From: an uncultured Clostridium sp.
Lineage (GTDB): Bacteria; Bacillota; Clostridia; Clostridiales; Clostridiaceae
Length of the DNA: 64,000 nt
Reading direction: 5' to 3'
Assembly (NCBI GenBank): GCA_900548455.1
Contig: URKQ01000008.1
Location: forward strand, 1 to 64,000
Part shown: positions 43,453 to 51,800 of the stretch, one piece after another
Layout: each line of letters begins with the position of its first letter
Position numbering within the stretch: the stretch's first letter is position 1
Notes under the pieces: generated by a model
What the model saw: only the letters and a program-made list of their open reading frames with translations
The model's database searches: none
What the model was told of the DNA's origin: nothing
Program-made: the position numbers and the translations under genes

Positions 43453-44313
43453 CTACCCTTGTGCATCAACACCACCGACAATCTCAGTAATCTCCTGTGT
43501 AATTGCGCCTTGTCTAATTCTGTTATATTTCAATTTTAAAGCTGAAATTAATTCATCAGCATTTTTTGTAGCACTGTTCATCGTTTCAGTTCTAACACTG
43601 TGCTCTGATGCCTTAGAATTAAGCACGGAATTAAACAATACACACTTACAATATGATGGAATTAAAACCTCCATTAAAGATTCACCATTACCTTCAACAT
43701 CAAATTCACCTTTAACTACATCTTCATTTTTAAATGTATCGAATTTTAATGGTAATAATTGTTGAACCTCTACCTCTCTAACGATTGTATTTTTAAACCA
43801 AGTGTACACAATAATCACTTCACTAAATAGTCCCTCTGAATATTTACTAAAGCCATATTCAAATACATTGCTTACCTCTTCTAGTTCAGGTATATCTGAA
43901 ATCTTCTTATCATATTCTATTATTTCATATCCATGTCTTTTGCATAAAGATTTCCCTTTTTCTCCCAATACTAGAAGAGAATATTCACTCTTGTTATCTT
44001 TTGTAATCTCTTCTAATTTAGTTGCAATAGCATTATTATAAGATCCACACATTCCCATATCTGAAGCTATTACTATAATTAGTTTTTTATTAGTACTATT
44101 TTTTTGAACATACTCATTATCATCAGGTAAAGAAGGGGTAACTTCTGCCATGATTTCTCTATATGCCTGACAATAATCATTATTTATAGCTAACACTCTT
44201 CTTACCTTTTTAAGCTTTGAAGTAGCTACTAACGACATCGCTTTAGTCAGCTTTCTAGTACTTTCAATAGACTTTATTCTCTTTTTTAGTCCAACTAATC
44301 CTGCAACTCCCAC
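43453..44313 (-). CDS. atpG: ATP synthase gamma subunit
   Basis: Central rotor shaft of F1. The 286 residues begin with the coiled-coil motif LKKRIKSIESTRKLTKAMSLVATSKLKK (about 9-36) and end with the conserved C-terminal helix ATKNADELISALKLKYNRIRQGAITQEITEIVGG. Start is GTG behind AGGAGGTGA. Normal length for the family. Confidence 0.96.
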   Translation of the reverse strand: MGVAGLVGLKKRIKSIESTRKLTKAMSLVATSKLKKVRRVLAINNDYCQAYREIMAEVTPSLPDDNEYVQKNSTNKKLIIVIASDMGMCGSYNNAIATKLEEITKDNKSEYSLLVLGEKGKSLCKRHGYEIIEYDKKISDIPELEEVSNVFEYGFSKYSEGLFSEVIIVYTWFKNTIVREVEVQQLLPLKFDTFKNEDVVKGEFDVEGNGESLMEVLIPSYCKCVLFNSVLNSKASEHSVRTETMNSATKNADELISALKLKYNRIRQGAITQEITEIVGGVDAQG

Positions 44314-44345
44314 ACTTTCACCTCCTAAAGCTTTAGGTGATACTT

Positions 44346-45860
44346 CTAAATTCCATCAACAAAAATCTTTTTAAATTCATCAATTGCATTATTAAGATTT
44401 TCTTTAACCTCATCATCCAAAACTTGTTTTTCTCTAATCATTTTTGGAATATGTCTATGATGAGTATCTATATATTCTAAGAATTCTTTTTCAAATCTCT
44501 TTATATCACTTACTGCAATTTCCTTTAAGCAATCATTAACACCACAGTAAATTATTATAACTTGTTTTTCAACATCCATAGGAACATATTGACCTTGTTT
44601 TAATATCTCCATTAGACGTTTACCTTTTTCAAGTCTTTTTACTGTTTCCTTATCCAAATCAGATCCAAACTGAGTAAAGTTTGCAAGTTCTCTATACTGA
44701 GCAAGTTCAAGTCTCAATGTTGATGAAACTTGTTTCATCGCTTTAGTTTGAGCACTACCACCAACCCTTGATACAGATATACCTGCATTAACAGCTGGCT
44801 TCTGACCTCCATGGAACAAATCTGATTCTAAGAATATTTGTCCATCTGTAATAGAAATTACATTTGTAGGAATATATGCTGTTACGTCTCCTGCTAGTGT
44901 TTCTATTATAGGAAGAGCTGTAAGAGATCCTCCACCTAAACTATCTGAAAGTCTTGCAGCTCTTTCTAATAATCTAGAATGAAGATAGAATACATCTCCT
45001 GGGTATGCTTCTCTTCCTGGTGGTCTACGAAGTAGTAATGAAATTGTTCTGTAAGCAACAGCGTGCTTCGACAAATCATCATAAACGATTAAAGCATCCT
45101 TTCCTTTATGCATAAAGTACTCACCCATTGAACATCCAGCAAATGGTGCTAAATATTGAAGTGATGCTGATTGGGACGCAGTTGCTGCAACAACTATGGT
45201 GTAATCCATTGCCCCTGCTTCTGTAAGAGTATTAACTATATTTGCAACTGTTGATTGTTTTTGACCAATAGCAACATATATACATACTACATCTTTACCT
45301 CTTTGATTGATGATAGCATCTATAGCTAAAGCTGTTTTACCTGTTTGTCTATCACCAACAATTAGTTCTCTTTGACCTTTTCCTATTGGAATCATAGAAT
45401 CTATAGCCTTTATTCCTGTTTGTAATGGTGTTTTAACTGATTGTCTTTCTATAACTCCTGGAGCTTCAACCTCAACTGGTCTTCTCTCTGAAGTTGCAAT
45501 CAATCCTTTTCCATCTATAGGATTACCTAGTGAATCCACTACTCTTCCTAATAATGCATCACCTACAGGAACTTCTATTACTCTTCCTGTTCTCTTGACT
45601 ATGTCTCCTTCTCTTATTCCCTTTTCAGAACCTAGTAACACACAACCAACGTTGTCTTGCTCCAAGTTTAATGCTAGTCCATACACATTGTTAGGGAATT
45701 CTAAAAGTTCACCTTCAAGACAATTATCTAAGCCATAAATTCTTGCAATTTCGTCTCCAATTTGAATAATGGTCCCTGTATCTACTGTATCAATATGATT
45801 GTCATATCTATCTAATTCTCTTTGAATTATAGATGTTATTTCATTTGGCTTGATATGCAT
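44346..45860 (-). CDS. atpA: ATP synthase alpha subunit
   Basis: Non-catalytic nucleotide-binding subunit of F1. The 504 residues contain Walker A VGDRQTGKTALAID (about 168-181), the GREAYPGDVFYLHSRLLERAARLS motif and SISDGQ-type ISITDGQIFLESDLF. The N-terminal helix MHIKPNEITSIIQREL contacts delta, which is unusual in this operon. Confidence 0.97.
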   Translation of the reverse strand: MHIKPNEITSIIQRELDRYDNHIDTVDTGTIIQIGDEIARIYGLDNCLEGELLEFPNNVYGLALNLEQDNVGCVLLGSEKGIREGDIVKRTGRVIEVPVGDALLGRVVDSLGNPIDGKGLIATSERRPVEVEAPGVIERQSVKTPLQTGIKAIDSMIPIGKGQRELIVGDRQTGKTALAIDAIINQRGKDVVCIYVAIGQKQSTVANIVNTLTEAGAMDYTIVVAATASQSASLQYLAPFAGCSMGEYFMHKGKDALIVYDDLSKHAVAYRTISLLLRRPPGREAYPGDVFYLHSRLLERAARLSDSLGGGSLTALPIIETLAGDVTAYIPTNVISITDGQIFLESDLFHGGQKPAVNAGISVSRVGGSAQTKAMKQVSSTLRLELAQYRELANFTQFGSDLDKETVKRLEKGKRLMEILKQGQYVPMDVEKQVIIIYCGVNDCLKEIAVSDIKRFEKEFLEYIDTHHRHIPKMIREKQVLDDEVKENLNNAIDEFKKIFVDGI

Positions 45861-45885
45861 GGTCCCACCTCTATTCTGTTTAAAA

Positions 45886-46722
45886 TTATTGTTGTAAAAA
45901 CATATCTCTTCTAACGTATTTTAGTTTGTCCTTAACTGTTCCGTCTATAACGTCATCGCCTATCTTGACCAAAATACCTCCCATAATATTTTCATCTACA
46001 GTCTCTATTAATGATACTTTTTTATTATAGAACTTAGAAATATTATTAGTTAACTTAACTTTTTCATCTTCACTCAATGGAATTGCTGTAACAACTTCAA
46101 CCCCAAGTTCTATTTCTTTCTCACTAATTCCCATAGAATTAATATTTTGTAGGTGTTTATTTTGAATTTTACCATACTTCTTACTATCCACACCCTGAGA
46201 TATTTCTTTAATATCATCTAACTTACTTTTAATACTTCCATCTATAGCTTCTCCACAAACATTAATAACAAGTCCACCTAAAATACTTTTATCTATTTTT
46301 TCTTTTAGGATTAACTCCTTACCATATCTATGTTCTAATGCTTTCATTAACTTTTCTTTTTCTTCTTCAGTTAATGGAATACTTGAAGTTACAGTGGCTA
46401 CTACAGTATTCTTATTTTGTAAATATATTTCTTCAAATTGATCATACTTTTCTTTTAGGTATAAGATTCTATCTGTATCTATTAGAAGTAACAGAAACTT
46501 TAACAAAACATCTTCTATACTATTCTCAAACATTTCAGTAAAAATTCTCTTTTTACTTTTTTTCTTAATTTGAGGATTAGTAATGATCTTCAATATGCCT
46601 TCATTTACTTCAAATTCATCTACAACCTCTTTAAATTGTTCCAAAACAACTTCTACATTGTCATGCTCAAAACAAGTATTATAAAGCGCTAGAGCATATC
46701 GTCGGTCTAAGAACTCATACAT
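45886..46722 (-). CDS. atpH: ATP synthase delta subunit with duplicated C-terminal domain
   Basis: Peripheral-stalk subunit linking F1 to the b subunits. The usual protein is about 180 residues; this one has 278. Residues 1-105 form the normal N-terminal helical domain. Residues about 106-173 are the normal C-terminal domain (VVATVTSSIPLTEEEKEKL...LGGLVINVCGEAIDGSIKSKL). After a linker, about 206-272 repeat it (GVEVVTAIPLSEDEKVKL...MGGILVKIGDDVIDGTVKDKL). The two copies are clearly related but diverged, so the duplication is not recent. The frame is intact between atpF and atpA. Confidence 0.93.
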   Translation of the reverse strand: MYEFLDRRYALALYNTCFEHDNVEVVLEQFKEVVDEFEVNEGILKIITNPQIKKKSKKRIFTEMFENSIEDVLLKFLLLLIDTDRILYLKEKYDQFEEIYLQNKNTVVATVTSSIPLTEEEKEKLMKALEHRYGKELILKEKIDKSILGGLVINVCGEAIDGSIKSKLDDIKEISQGVDSKKYGKIQNKHLQNINSMGISEKEIELGVEVVTAIPLSEDEKVKLTNNISKFYNKKVSLIETVDENIMGGILVKIGDDVIDGTVKDKLKYVRRDMFLQQ

Positions 46723-46723
46723 T

Positions 46724-47203
46724 TTAATTACCTACCTTAGCTATAAAGTCATCAATTAATTCTCTATGCTTAGATTCATCAATTTCTTTCTCTATTACCT
46801 TTTCAGCAACTTTCATTGATAAGTTTATAACTTCTTCTTTTATTTCTCTGCTAGCTTTAATTTTTTCTCTTTCAATTTGCTTCATTGCATGTTCTTTCAT
46901 AACTTCAGTCTCTTTTTTAGATTCCTCAATTATTTCTTTATATACATTATCCGCTTTTGCTTTATAACTCTCTACTAACTTAGCACCCTGCTCTTTATAT
47001 TTTATAGTATTCTCATCATATTGTTGTTTTAATAACTTTAATTGGTCTTCACGCTCAGCTACTTTGCTTAGGGATTCATCGATTTCTGCTTTTCTAGCAT
47101 TCATAACCGCTAAAGTTTTCTTAAATACAAACTTTTTCAATATGAAATAGAATATTATAAAGTTAATGGCAGTAGCTAATATTCTAAATCCTTCAATGCT
47201 CAT
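46724..47203 (-). CDS. atpF: ATP synthase b subunit
   Basis: Peripheral-stalk subunit, 159 residues: N-terminal membrane helix (about 6-24, ILATAINFIIFYFILKKFVF) followed by a long charged coiled coil up to the C-terminus (ARKAEIDESLSKVAEREDQLKLL...VNLSMKVAEKVIEKEID). Only one b gene is present, so the stalk should be a homodimer. It is one base from atpH. Confidence 0.95.
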   Translation of the reverse strand: MSIEGFRILATAINFIIFYFILKKFVFKKTLAVMNARKAEIDESLSKVAEREDQLKLLKQQYDENTIKYKEQGAKLVESYKAKADNVYKEIIEESKKETEVMKEHAMKQIEREKIKASREIKEEVINLSMKVAEKVIEKEIDESKHRELIDDFIAKVGN

Positions 47204-47267
47204 ATAATATCCTTACCTTTCACTTTTACTATATATACATTTTAGTTAAACAAAATTCCCTAATAAC

Positions 47268-47513
47268 TTATTTAACTCCAAATAAAATTAGTAACAATCC
47301 AAGTAAAAATCCATATATTGCAGTTGCTTCAGATAAAGCTCCTCCGATAATAAGCGCACTCATTATTTTACCATTTGCTTCTGGTTGTTTTGCTATACCT
47401 TCTACTGCCTTACCAGTGGCAATACCAGTTCCGATACCTCCACCTATAACTCCAAGCGCTGCTATTCCTGCTCCTAATGCTGACATTCCTGCTACAAATG
47501 ATGTTGAATCCAT
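47268..47513 (-). CDS. atpE: ATP synthase c subunit
   Basis: Ring proteolipid of 81 residues with two membrane helices and the polar loop GKAVEGIAKQPEANGKI. The ion-binding carboxylate is in GGALSEATAIYGF (Glu about 61). In Na+-type rings of known structure this site has Q in helix 1 and E-S-T; here helix 1 has T (GIGTGIATG) and helix 2 has E-A-T, so a proton rather than sodium ring is inferred. Confidence 0.96.
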   Translation of the reverse strand: MDSTSFVAGMSALGAGIAALGVIGGGIGTGIATGKAVEGIAKQPEANGKIMSALIIGGALSEATAIYGFLLGLLLILFGVK

Positions 47514-47548
47514 AATTAATTCCTCCTTAAGATTAAAATATTTTTTGT

Positions 47549-48229
47549 TTAGTGTTCTGCTGTAATTTTAATATTTATCATGGTTAACATTACAAATATT
47601 ATCATTTGAATGGTTCCATCAAATACATCAAAATAAAAATGGAATGGTATTGGTATACCTATTGCAGCAACAAAATTTATTCCTAACAATGCATCATAAA
47701 CTAATTTCATTATCATACTAGCTGCAAAAACATTACCAAAAAGTCTCAATGTAAGGGATATTGGTAACATAATTCTTTCCATAAGATTGATTGGTAATAA
47801 TATTGGTATTGGTGAAACGTACCCTTTTAGGTATCCTCCAATTCCACGTTTTTTTATAGTGTTTGCTTGAATTACAACGAATGATGTCAATGCAATTCCT
47901 AGTGAAACACTAAAATCAGAAGTAGGTGGTTCAATACCTATCATGGCTATCATATTTAACACAAATAAATATAAACCTAATGCACCTATGTATGGTACGA
48001 AGCTACTTGTACCATCTCCCATGTTTTCATTTACAGTTTTGGCTATAAAATCAATTCCAAATTCTATGACATTCTGAACTTTTCCAGGTATTTTTTTAAC
48101 TTTTTTACTGTATATGATACATAATATTAAAGTAATTAAAATTATAACCCACTGAACCACTAAGCTTTCAGTAATCTGAATATCATATCCTAAAAAATTA
48201 AATATGAACAATGGTGCTACTTCCTCCAC
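47549..48229 (-). CDS. atpB: ATP synthase a subunit
   Basis: Membrane stator subunit forming the ion half-channels, 226 residues with about five to six helices. The essential arginine is in ISLTLRLFGNVFAASM (about 168-183). Located between atpI and atpE as usual. Confidence 0.95.
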   Translation of the reverse strand: MEEVAPLFIFNFLGYDIQITESLVVQWVIILITLILCIIYSKKVKKIPGKVQNVIEFGIDFIAKTVNENMGDGTSSFVPYIGALGLYLFVLNMIAMIGIEPPTSDFSVSLGIALTSFVVIQANTIKKRGIGGYLKGYVSPIPILLPINLMERIMLPISLTLRLFGNVFAASMIMKLVYDALLGINFVAAIGIPIPFHFYFDVFDGTIQMIIFVMLTMINIKITAEH

Positions 48230-48233
48230 TTAA

Positions 48234-48608
48234 TCACATCCCCTCTAATTTTTTAAGTCTTAGTCCATATAGAACTATAGCTATTATTTGAGCAGTATAT
48301 CCTGCTATAAAAATAAAAAAGCTTAACCTATTACTATTTATTATTACAACGCCTGTCCCACATACTAAGCCAATCCTGATTGCATAAGATAATAGTATAA
48401 GAAAAACCTTAAACCTGCAATTTTTTGACGCTGTCTTTCCAGTTGTAAAAGCATTGATAATAAAATTGATAAAGCTAAACATAATTCCTAAAGCGAAATA
48501 TAAGACTTTCACTTTTACAAAAACAAATAAAACTAAAGTAACTAAAATAGTAATAATCAAATCATACATTCCTACTATTTTTATAATGCCTTTAGATTCA
48601 TCATTCAC
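48234..48608 (-). CDS. atpI: ATP synthase-associated protein AtpI
   Basis: Small membrane protein of 124 residues with four hydrophobic segments (about 12-29, 35-54, 67-86, 90-113), first in the atp operon. AtpI proteins help c-ring assembly or Mg2+ handling in other species; sequence similarity is weak, so the name rests on size, topology and position. Start is GTG, seven bases after GGAGG. Confidence 0.75.
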   Translation of the reverse strand: MNDESKGIIKIVGMYDLIITILVTLVLFVFVKVKVLYFALGIMFSFINFIINAFTTGKTASKNCRFKVFLILLSYAIRIGLVCGTGVVIINSNRLSFFIFIAGYTAQIIAIVLYGLRLKKLEGM

Positions 48609-49040
48609 AGCCTCACCTCCATCACTCGATTATACTCCTTTGATTTAAACAGAAAAAACTCCATTTTCACTTAAATATTTTAAAATTATCGGAAATTTTA
48701 AGTTTACACCTAGTTTTTCTCACCAATAACCTGTTTTACTATTTTTTTCTTATGAATTTAAAAATGTAACTTCTATAGATATATAATATTCATTATTCTA
48801 AATAAAAACAATATTTTAAAAATACTTTTTTGTTTCTTTACTCTTTCTTAGCATGACGTTTAACGTAAAAATTAAACGGAAATAAAACAAGAATTTCAAT
48901 GTTTGTACATATAATATTAAAATTCTTGTCCATTATTTTAGGTACCACGGCTAGTTAATATTTAATTTTTTGTAACTTAAACGTTTTTTTCTGACAATTA
49001 GTGAATGTATACAATCTTCTCCCGTCAAAAGTCTAACAAT
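48609..49040. other. 432-bp intergenic region: atp operon upstream region
   Basis: AT-rich and gene-free. On the minus strand a -10-like TATAAT (plus 48629-48634) lies close to atpI but has no good -35 box. An inverted repeat ACAAGAATTT / AAATTCTTGT (about 48888-48929) with a loop of about 20 bases is the only other structure. Just downstream of the dCMP deaminase stop (49041) no clear terminator is seen. Confidence 0.5.
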
Positions 49041-49529
49041 TTAATATGAACCATCTCCACTTAATGAATCATCATTTTCAACCCAATATTGAACAGGAAG
49101 CTCTCTAAAACACTGTTTATCATCTCTTATTACCACATTCTCTATACCTGAGTTAATTATAAGTCTTTTACACAAGGAACAAGGCGACGTATTTTTAACA
49201 TATTCTCCTGTTGACGCCTCTTTTCCAACCAAGTATAAAGTACTTCCTAACATATCTTGCCTTCTTGCTGAAATTATTGCATTTTGTTCAGCATGAACTG
49301 ATCTACATAATTCATATCTAGTTCCCCTTGGTACATTCAATGTTTCTCTTCTACAACTACCTATATCTGTACAATTTTTTCTACCTCTAGGGGCACCTGT
49401 ATATCCAGTTGATATAATCTCATCATTTTTAACAATTAATGCAGCAAAATTTCTTCTAAGGCATGTTCCTCTTTCTAATACAGATTCACATATGTCTAAA
49501 TAGTAGTTTTTCTTATCTATTCTCTCCAT
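49041..49529 (-). CDS. dCMP deaminase (ComEB-like)
   Basis: Cytidine/deoxycytidylate deaminase family, 162 residues, probably making dUMP from dCMP. Zinc site residues are in VHAEQNAIIS (His, catalytic Glu) and TSPCSLCKRLI (two Cys). The ATP-grasp-free layout and RNFAALIVKNDEIISTGYTGAPRG match the ComEB/dCMP deaminase group. I start at ATG 49529, six bases after AGGAGG; the upstream frame overlaps that site. Confidence 0.9.
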   Translation of the reverse strand: MERIDKKNYYLDICESVLERGTCLRRNFAALIVKNDEIISTGYTGAPRGRKNCTDIGSCRRETLNVPRGTRYELCRSVHAEQNAIISARRQDMLGSTLYLVGKEASTGEYVKNTSPCSLCKRLIINSGIENVVIRDDKQCFRELPVQYWVENDDSLSGDGSY

Positions 49530-49783
49530 AACCATCCTCCTAAACAATTTATTATTGAGTCCCTTAGTAATAACAAAACTCTCTTCATCAATAATTTAGA
49601 TTTTCTACATATATAGGTTAAGATTATTATATAGTATCATTCTTCAATAGTAAATTTTCTTTATATTATGTTGCAATTTTTCACTTGTATTAAATTAAAT
49701 TAAATTTTTATCATCATAGCATTAACCAACTTATAATATGTAACGATATTATATTATAATGTCGAAATTTTATTTTAAAAAAT

Positions 49784-49807
49784 AATAATTATCTATTGAT
49801 AATTATT
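49784..49807. promoter_or_regulatory. perfect inverted repeat over the rubrerythrin -35 box (candidate operator)
   Basis: AATAATTATC, four bases, GATAATTATT: a 10-bp perfect palindrome that overlaps the -35 hexamer. This is the placement of a repressor site. The AT-rich pattern is loosely like PerR boxes but the 10-4-10 spacing differs from the usual 7-1-7, so the regulator is not assigned. Confidence 0.55.
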
Positions 49808-49824
49808 TTTTCTTATTGTATAAT
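49796..49824 (+). promoter_or_regulatory. sigma-A promoter of the reverse rubrerythrin gene
   Basis: TTGATA (49796-49801), 17-base spacer, TATAAT (49819-49824). A transcript starting near 49831 would have a leader of about 70 bases, ending in a strong AAGGAGG ribosome site. The remaining part of the 49530-49783 gap is AT-rich without other clear signals. Confidence 0.8.
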
Positions 49825-49900
49825 AAGTTCATAAGGTTGATGAAACAAATGAAGACAATAAACATTTTAAATAATTATATATAACAAGGAGGATATTAAT

Positions 49901-50446
49901 ATGAAAAAATTTGTATGTACAGTATGTGGTTATATTCACGAAGGAGAAACAGCTCCAGAGGTATGCCCAGTATGTAAGGTTGGTGCTGATAAATTCGAAG
50001 AAATGTCTGGAGAATTAGTATGGGCAGATGAACACAGAATCGGTGCTGCAGCTGGAGTTGATCCTGAAATAGTTGAAGGATTAAGAGCAAACTTTACAGG
50101 AGAATGTACAGAAGTTGGAATGTACTTAGCAATGTCTAGACAAGCTGACAGAGAAGGTTTCCCAGAAGTTGCTGAAGCTTATAAGAGAATAGCTTTTGAA
50201 GAAGCTGAGCACGCTGCTAAATTTGCAGAACTACTAGGAGAAGTTGTTGTTGCTGACACTAAAGAAAACTTAAGAGTAAGAGTAGATGCTGAATACGGTG
50301 CAACTGATGGAAAATTAAAATTAGCTAAAAAAGCAAAAGAGTTAGGCTTAGATGCTATTCATGATACAGTTCATGAAATGTGTAAAGATGAAGCTAGACA
50401 CGGAAAAGCTTTCTTAGGATTATTAAACAGATATTTCGGTAAATAA
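49901..50446 (+). CDS. reverse rubrerythrin (rubredoxin domain first)
   Basis: Peroxide- and oxygen-detoxifying non-haem iron protein. The 181 residues start with a rubredoxin iron site (CTVCGY about 6-11, CPVCKVG about 22-28) followed by a four-helix diiron domain (ECTEVGMYLAMSRQADREG, FEEAEHAAKFAELLGE, HEMCKDEARHGKAF). The order is the reverse of classical rubrerythrin, as in the oxygen-induced clostridial enzymes that act as NADH peroxidases with partner reductases. Strong promoter, strong ribosome site and codon use favouring highly expressed genes suggest abundant synthesis. Confidence 0.95.
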   Translation: MKKFVCTVCGYIHEGETAPEVCPVCKVGADKFEEMSGELVWADEHRIGAAAGVDPEIVEGLRANFTGECTEVGMYLAMSRQADREGFPEVAEAYKRIAFEEAEHAAKFAELLGEVVVADTKENLRVRVDAEYGATDGKLKLAKKAKELGLDAIHDTVHEMCKDEARHGKAFLGLLNRYFGK

Positions 50447-50476
50447 AACTCCCAACATTAAAATTTACCTAATATA

Positions 50477-50512
50477 AAAAACATCTTAGATTAATTTCTA
50501 AGATGTTTTTCT
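50477..50512 (+). terminator. terminator of the rubrerythrin gene
   Basis: AAAAACATCTTAGA / TCTAAGATGTTTTT hairpin with following Ts, about 30 bases after the stop codon. Confidence 0.87.
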
Positions 50513-50519
50513 ATTTTGC

Positions 50520-50682
50520 AAGTAAATCTACTATGTAGATTTACTATTTATTATTTATTATTTATTTTCAGTAAGCCAGAAGTTCAAGGAAACAACTAAG
50601 CGAGGAAACGCGCTTACTTATAGCTAAGTAAGTGACGCAGCGCAGGCAATTGACGATGAAATTCGAAGCTTAATTAAAATAA
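50520..50682. repeat. structured intergenic element, possible dispersed clostridial repeat
   Basis: Between the rubrerythrin terminator and the upp stop lies a stretch with unusual structure: a perfect hairpin GTAAATCTAC / GTAGATTTAC (50522-50544), a TTATTTATTA run (about 50546-50566), then a GC-richer part with CTTACTTA / TAAGTAAG (50614-50633) and TAAGCG / CGCTTA pairings. It has no ORF. It could be a repeat element or the 3' region of upp; only one copy is in the window. Confidence 0.5.
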
Positions 50683-50685
50683 ATA

Positions 50686-51315
50686 TTATTTTGTACCAAA
50701 CAAACGATCACCTGCATCCCCAAGTCCAGGTACAATATATCCATTTTCATTTAATTTTTCATCTATAGAAGCTAAATAAATATCCACATCTGGATGTGCC
50801 TCTTGTACAGCCTTTATTCCTTCTGGCGCACCAACTAAACACATTAATTTAATGCTTTTAGCTCCTCTCTTTTTTAAGGCACTAATTGCATCTATTGCAG
50901 ATCCGCCTGTTGCAAGCATTGGATCTGTAACTATTATATCTCTCTCTTCGATATCTTGTGGTAATTTACAGAAATATTCTACTGGTGTTAATGTTTCTTC
51001 ATCTCTATACATACCTATATGTCCAACCTTTGCTGCTGGAATTAATTTAAGCATTCCATCAACCATGCCAAGACCAGCTCTTAATATTGGCACTATAGCA
51101 ACTTTCTTACCAGCTAACATATGGCATTTAGCTATACATATTGGTGTTTCTATTTCTACTATTTCAGTTTGCATATCTCTTGTAACTTCATATGCCATAA
51201 GCATTGCAACTTCTTCTACTAACTCTCTAAAATATTTTGAACCAGTATTTTTGTCCCTCATATATGCCAACTTATGTAATATTAATGGATGATTAATTTG
51301 TGTAACTTTGCTCAC
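50686..51315 (-). CDS. upp: uracil phosphoribosyltransferase
   Basis: Salvages uracil to UMP using PRPP. The 209 residues have the PRPP motif DIIVTDPMLATGGSAIDAI (about 127-145) and the uracil-binding GYIVPGLGDAGDRLFGT at the C-terminus. Start MSKVTQINHP behind AGGAGGTAAAG. Downstream of rpiB by 20 bases. Confidence 0.96.
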   Translation of the reverse strand: MSKVTQINHPLILHKLAYMRDKNTGSKYFRELVEEVAMLMAYEVTRDMQTEIVEIETPICIAKCHMLAGKKVAIVPILRAGLGMVDGMLKLIPAAKVGHIGMYRDEETLTPVEYFCKLPQDIEERDIIVTDPMLATGGSAIDAISALKKRGAKSIKLMCLVGAPEGIKAVQEAHPDVDIYLASIDEKLNENGYIVPGLGDAGDRLFGTK

Positions 51316-51334
51316 TTACTTTACCTCCTAAGAA

Positions 51335-51784
51335 TTATTTATTATATTTTTTTTCAATTTCTATAATCTTATTAACTCTAGCATCATGTCTACCACCTTG
51401 GAATTCAGAATTCAAAAATGTATCAACAATATCTAGTGCAAGTCCTGGACCAACAACTCTAGCACCTAGAGCTAATATATTAGCATTATTATGTTCTCTT
51501 GTAGCATGAGCACTAAAAGTATCACTACACAATGCAGCTCTAACTCCTGGAACCTTGTTTGCTGCAATACTTATTCCTATTCCAGTACCACATACTATAA
51601 TACCAAAGTCACATTTTCCTGCAACTACAGCTTCTCCCACTTTTTGTCCAAACTCTGGATAATCACATGATTCCTCAGAATATGTACCATAATCTTCAAC
51701 CTCTATATTTTTCTTTGATAGATGTTCCATTATAGTATGTTTTAATTCAAAACCACCATGATCACAGCCTACTGCTATTTTCAT
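51335..51784 (-). CDS. rpiB: ribose-5-phosphate isomerase B
   Basis: Interconverts ribose-5-phosphate and ribulose-5-phosphate. The 149 residues contain VGCDHGGFELK (about 4-14), FGIIVCGTGIGISIAANKVPG (about 61-81, catalytic Cys) and REHNNANILALGAR (about 113-126). It provides precursor for PRPP, used by the upp product encoded next. Confidence 0.95.
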   Translation of the reverse strand: MKIAVGCDHGGFELKHTIMEHLSKKNIEVEDYGTYSEESCDYPEFGQKVGEAVVAGKCDFGIIVCGTGIGISIAANKVPGVRAALCSDTFSAHATREHNNANILALGARVVGPGLALDIVDTFLNSEFQGGRHDARVNKIIEIEKKYNK

Positions 51785-51800
51785 TTAACACCCCTCCATT

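Noticed and set aside
45886..46722. Fusion of atpF and atpH as the cause of the long delta
   Set aside because: atpF is a complete separate gene and the added part has no membrane helix or coiled coil; it resembles the delta C-terminal domain itself.
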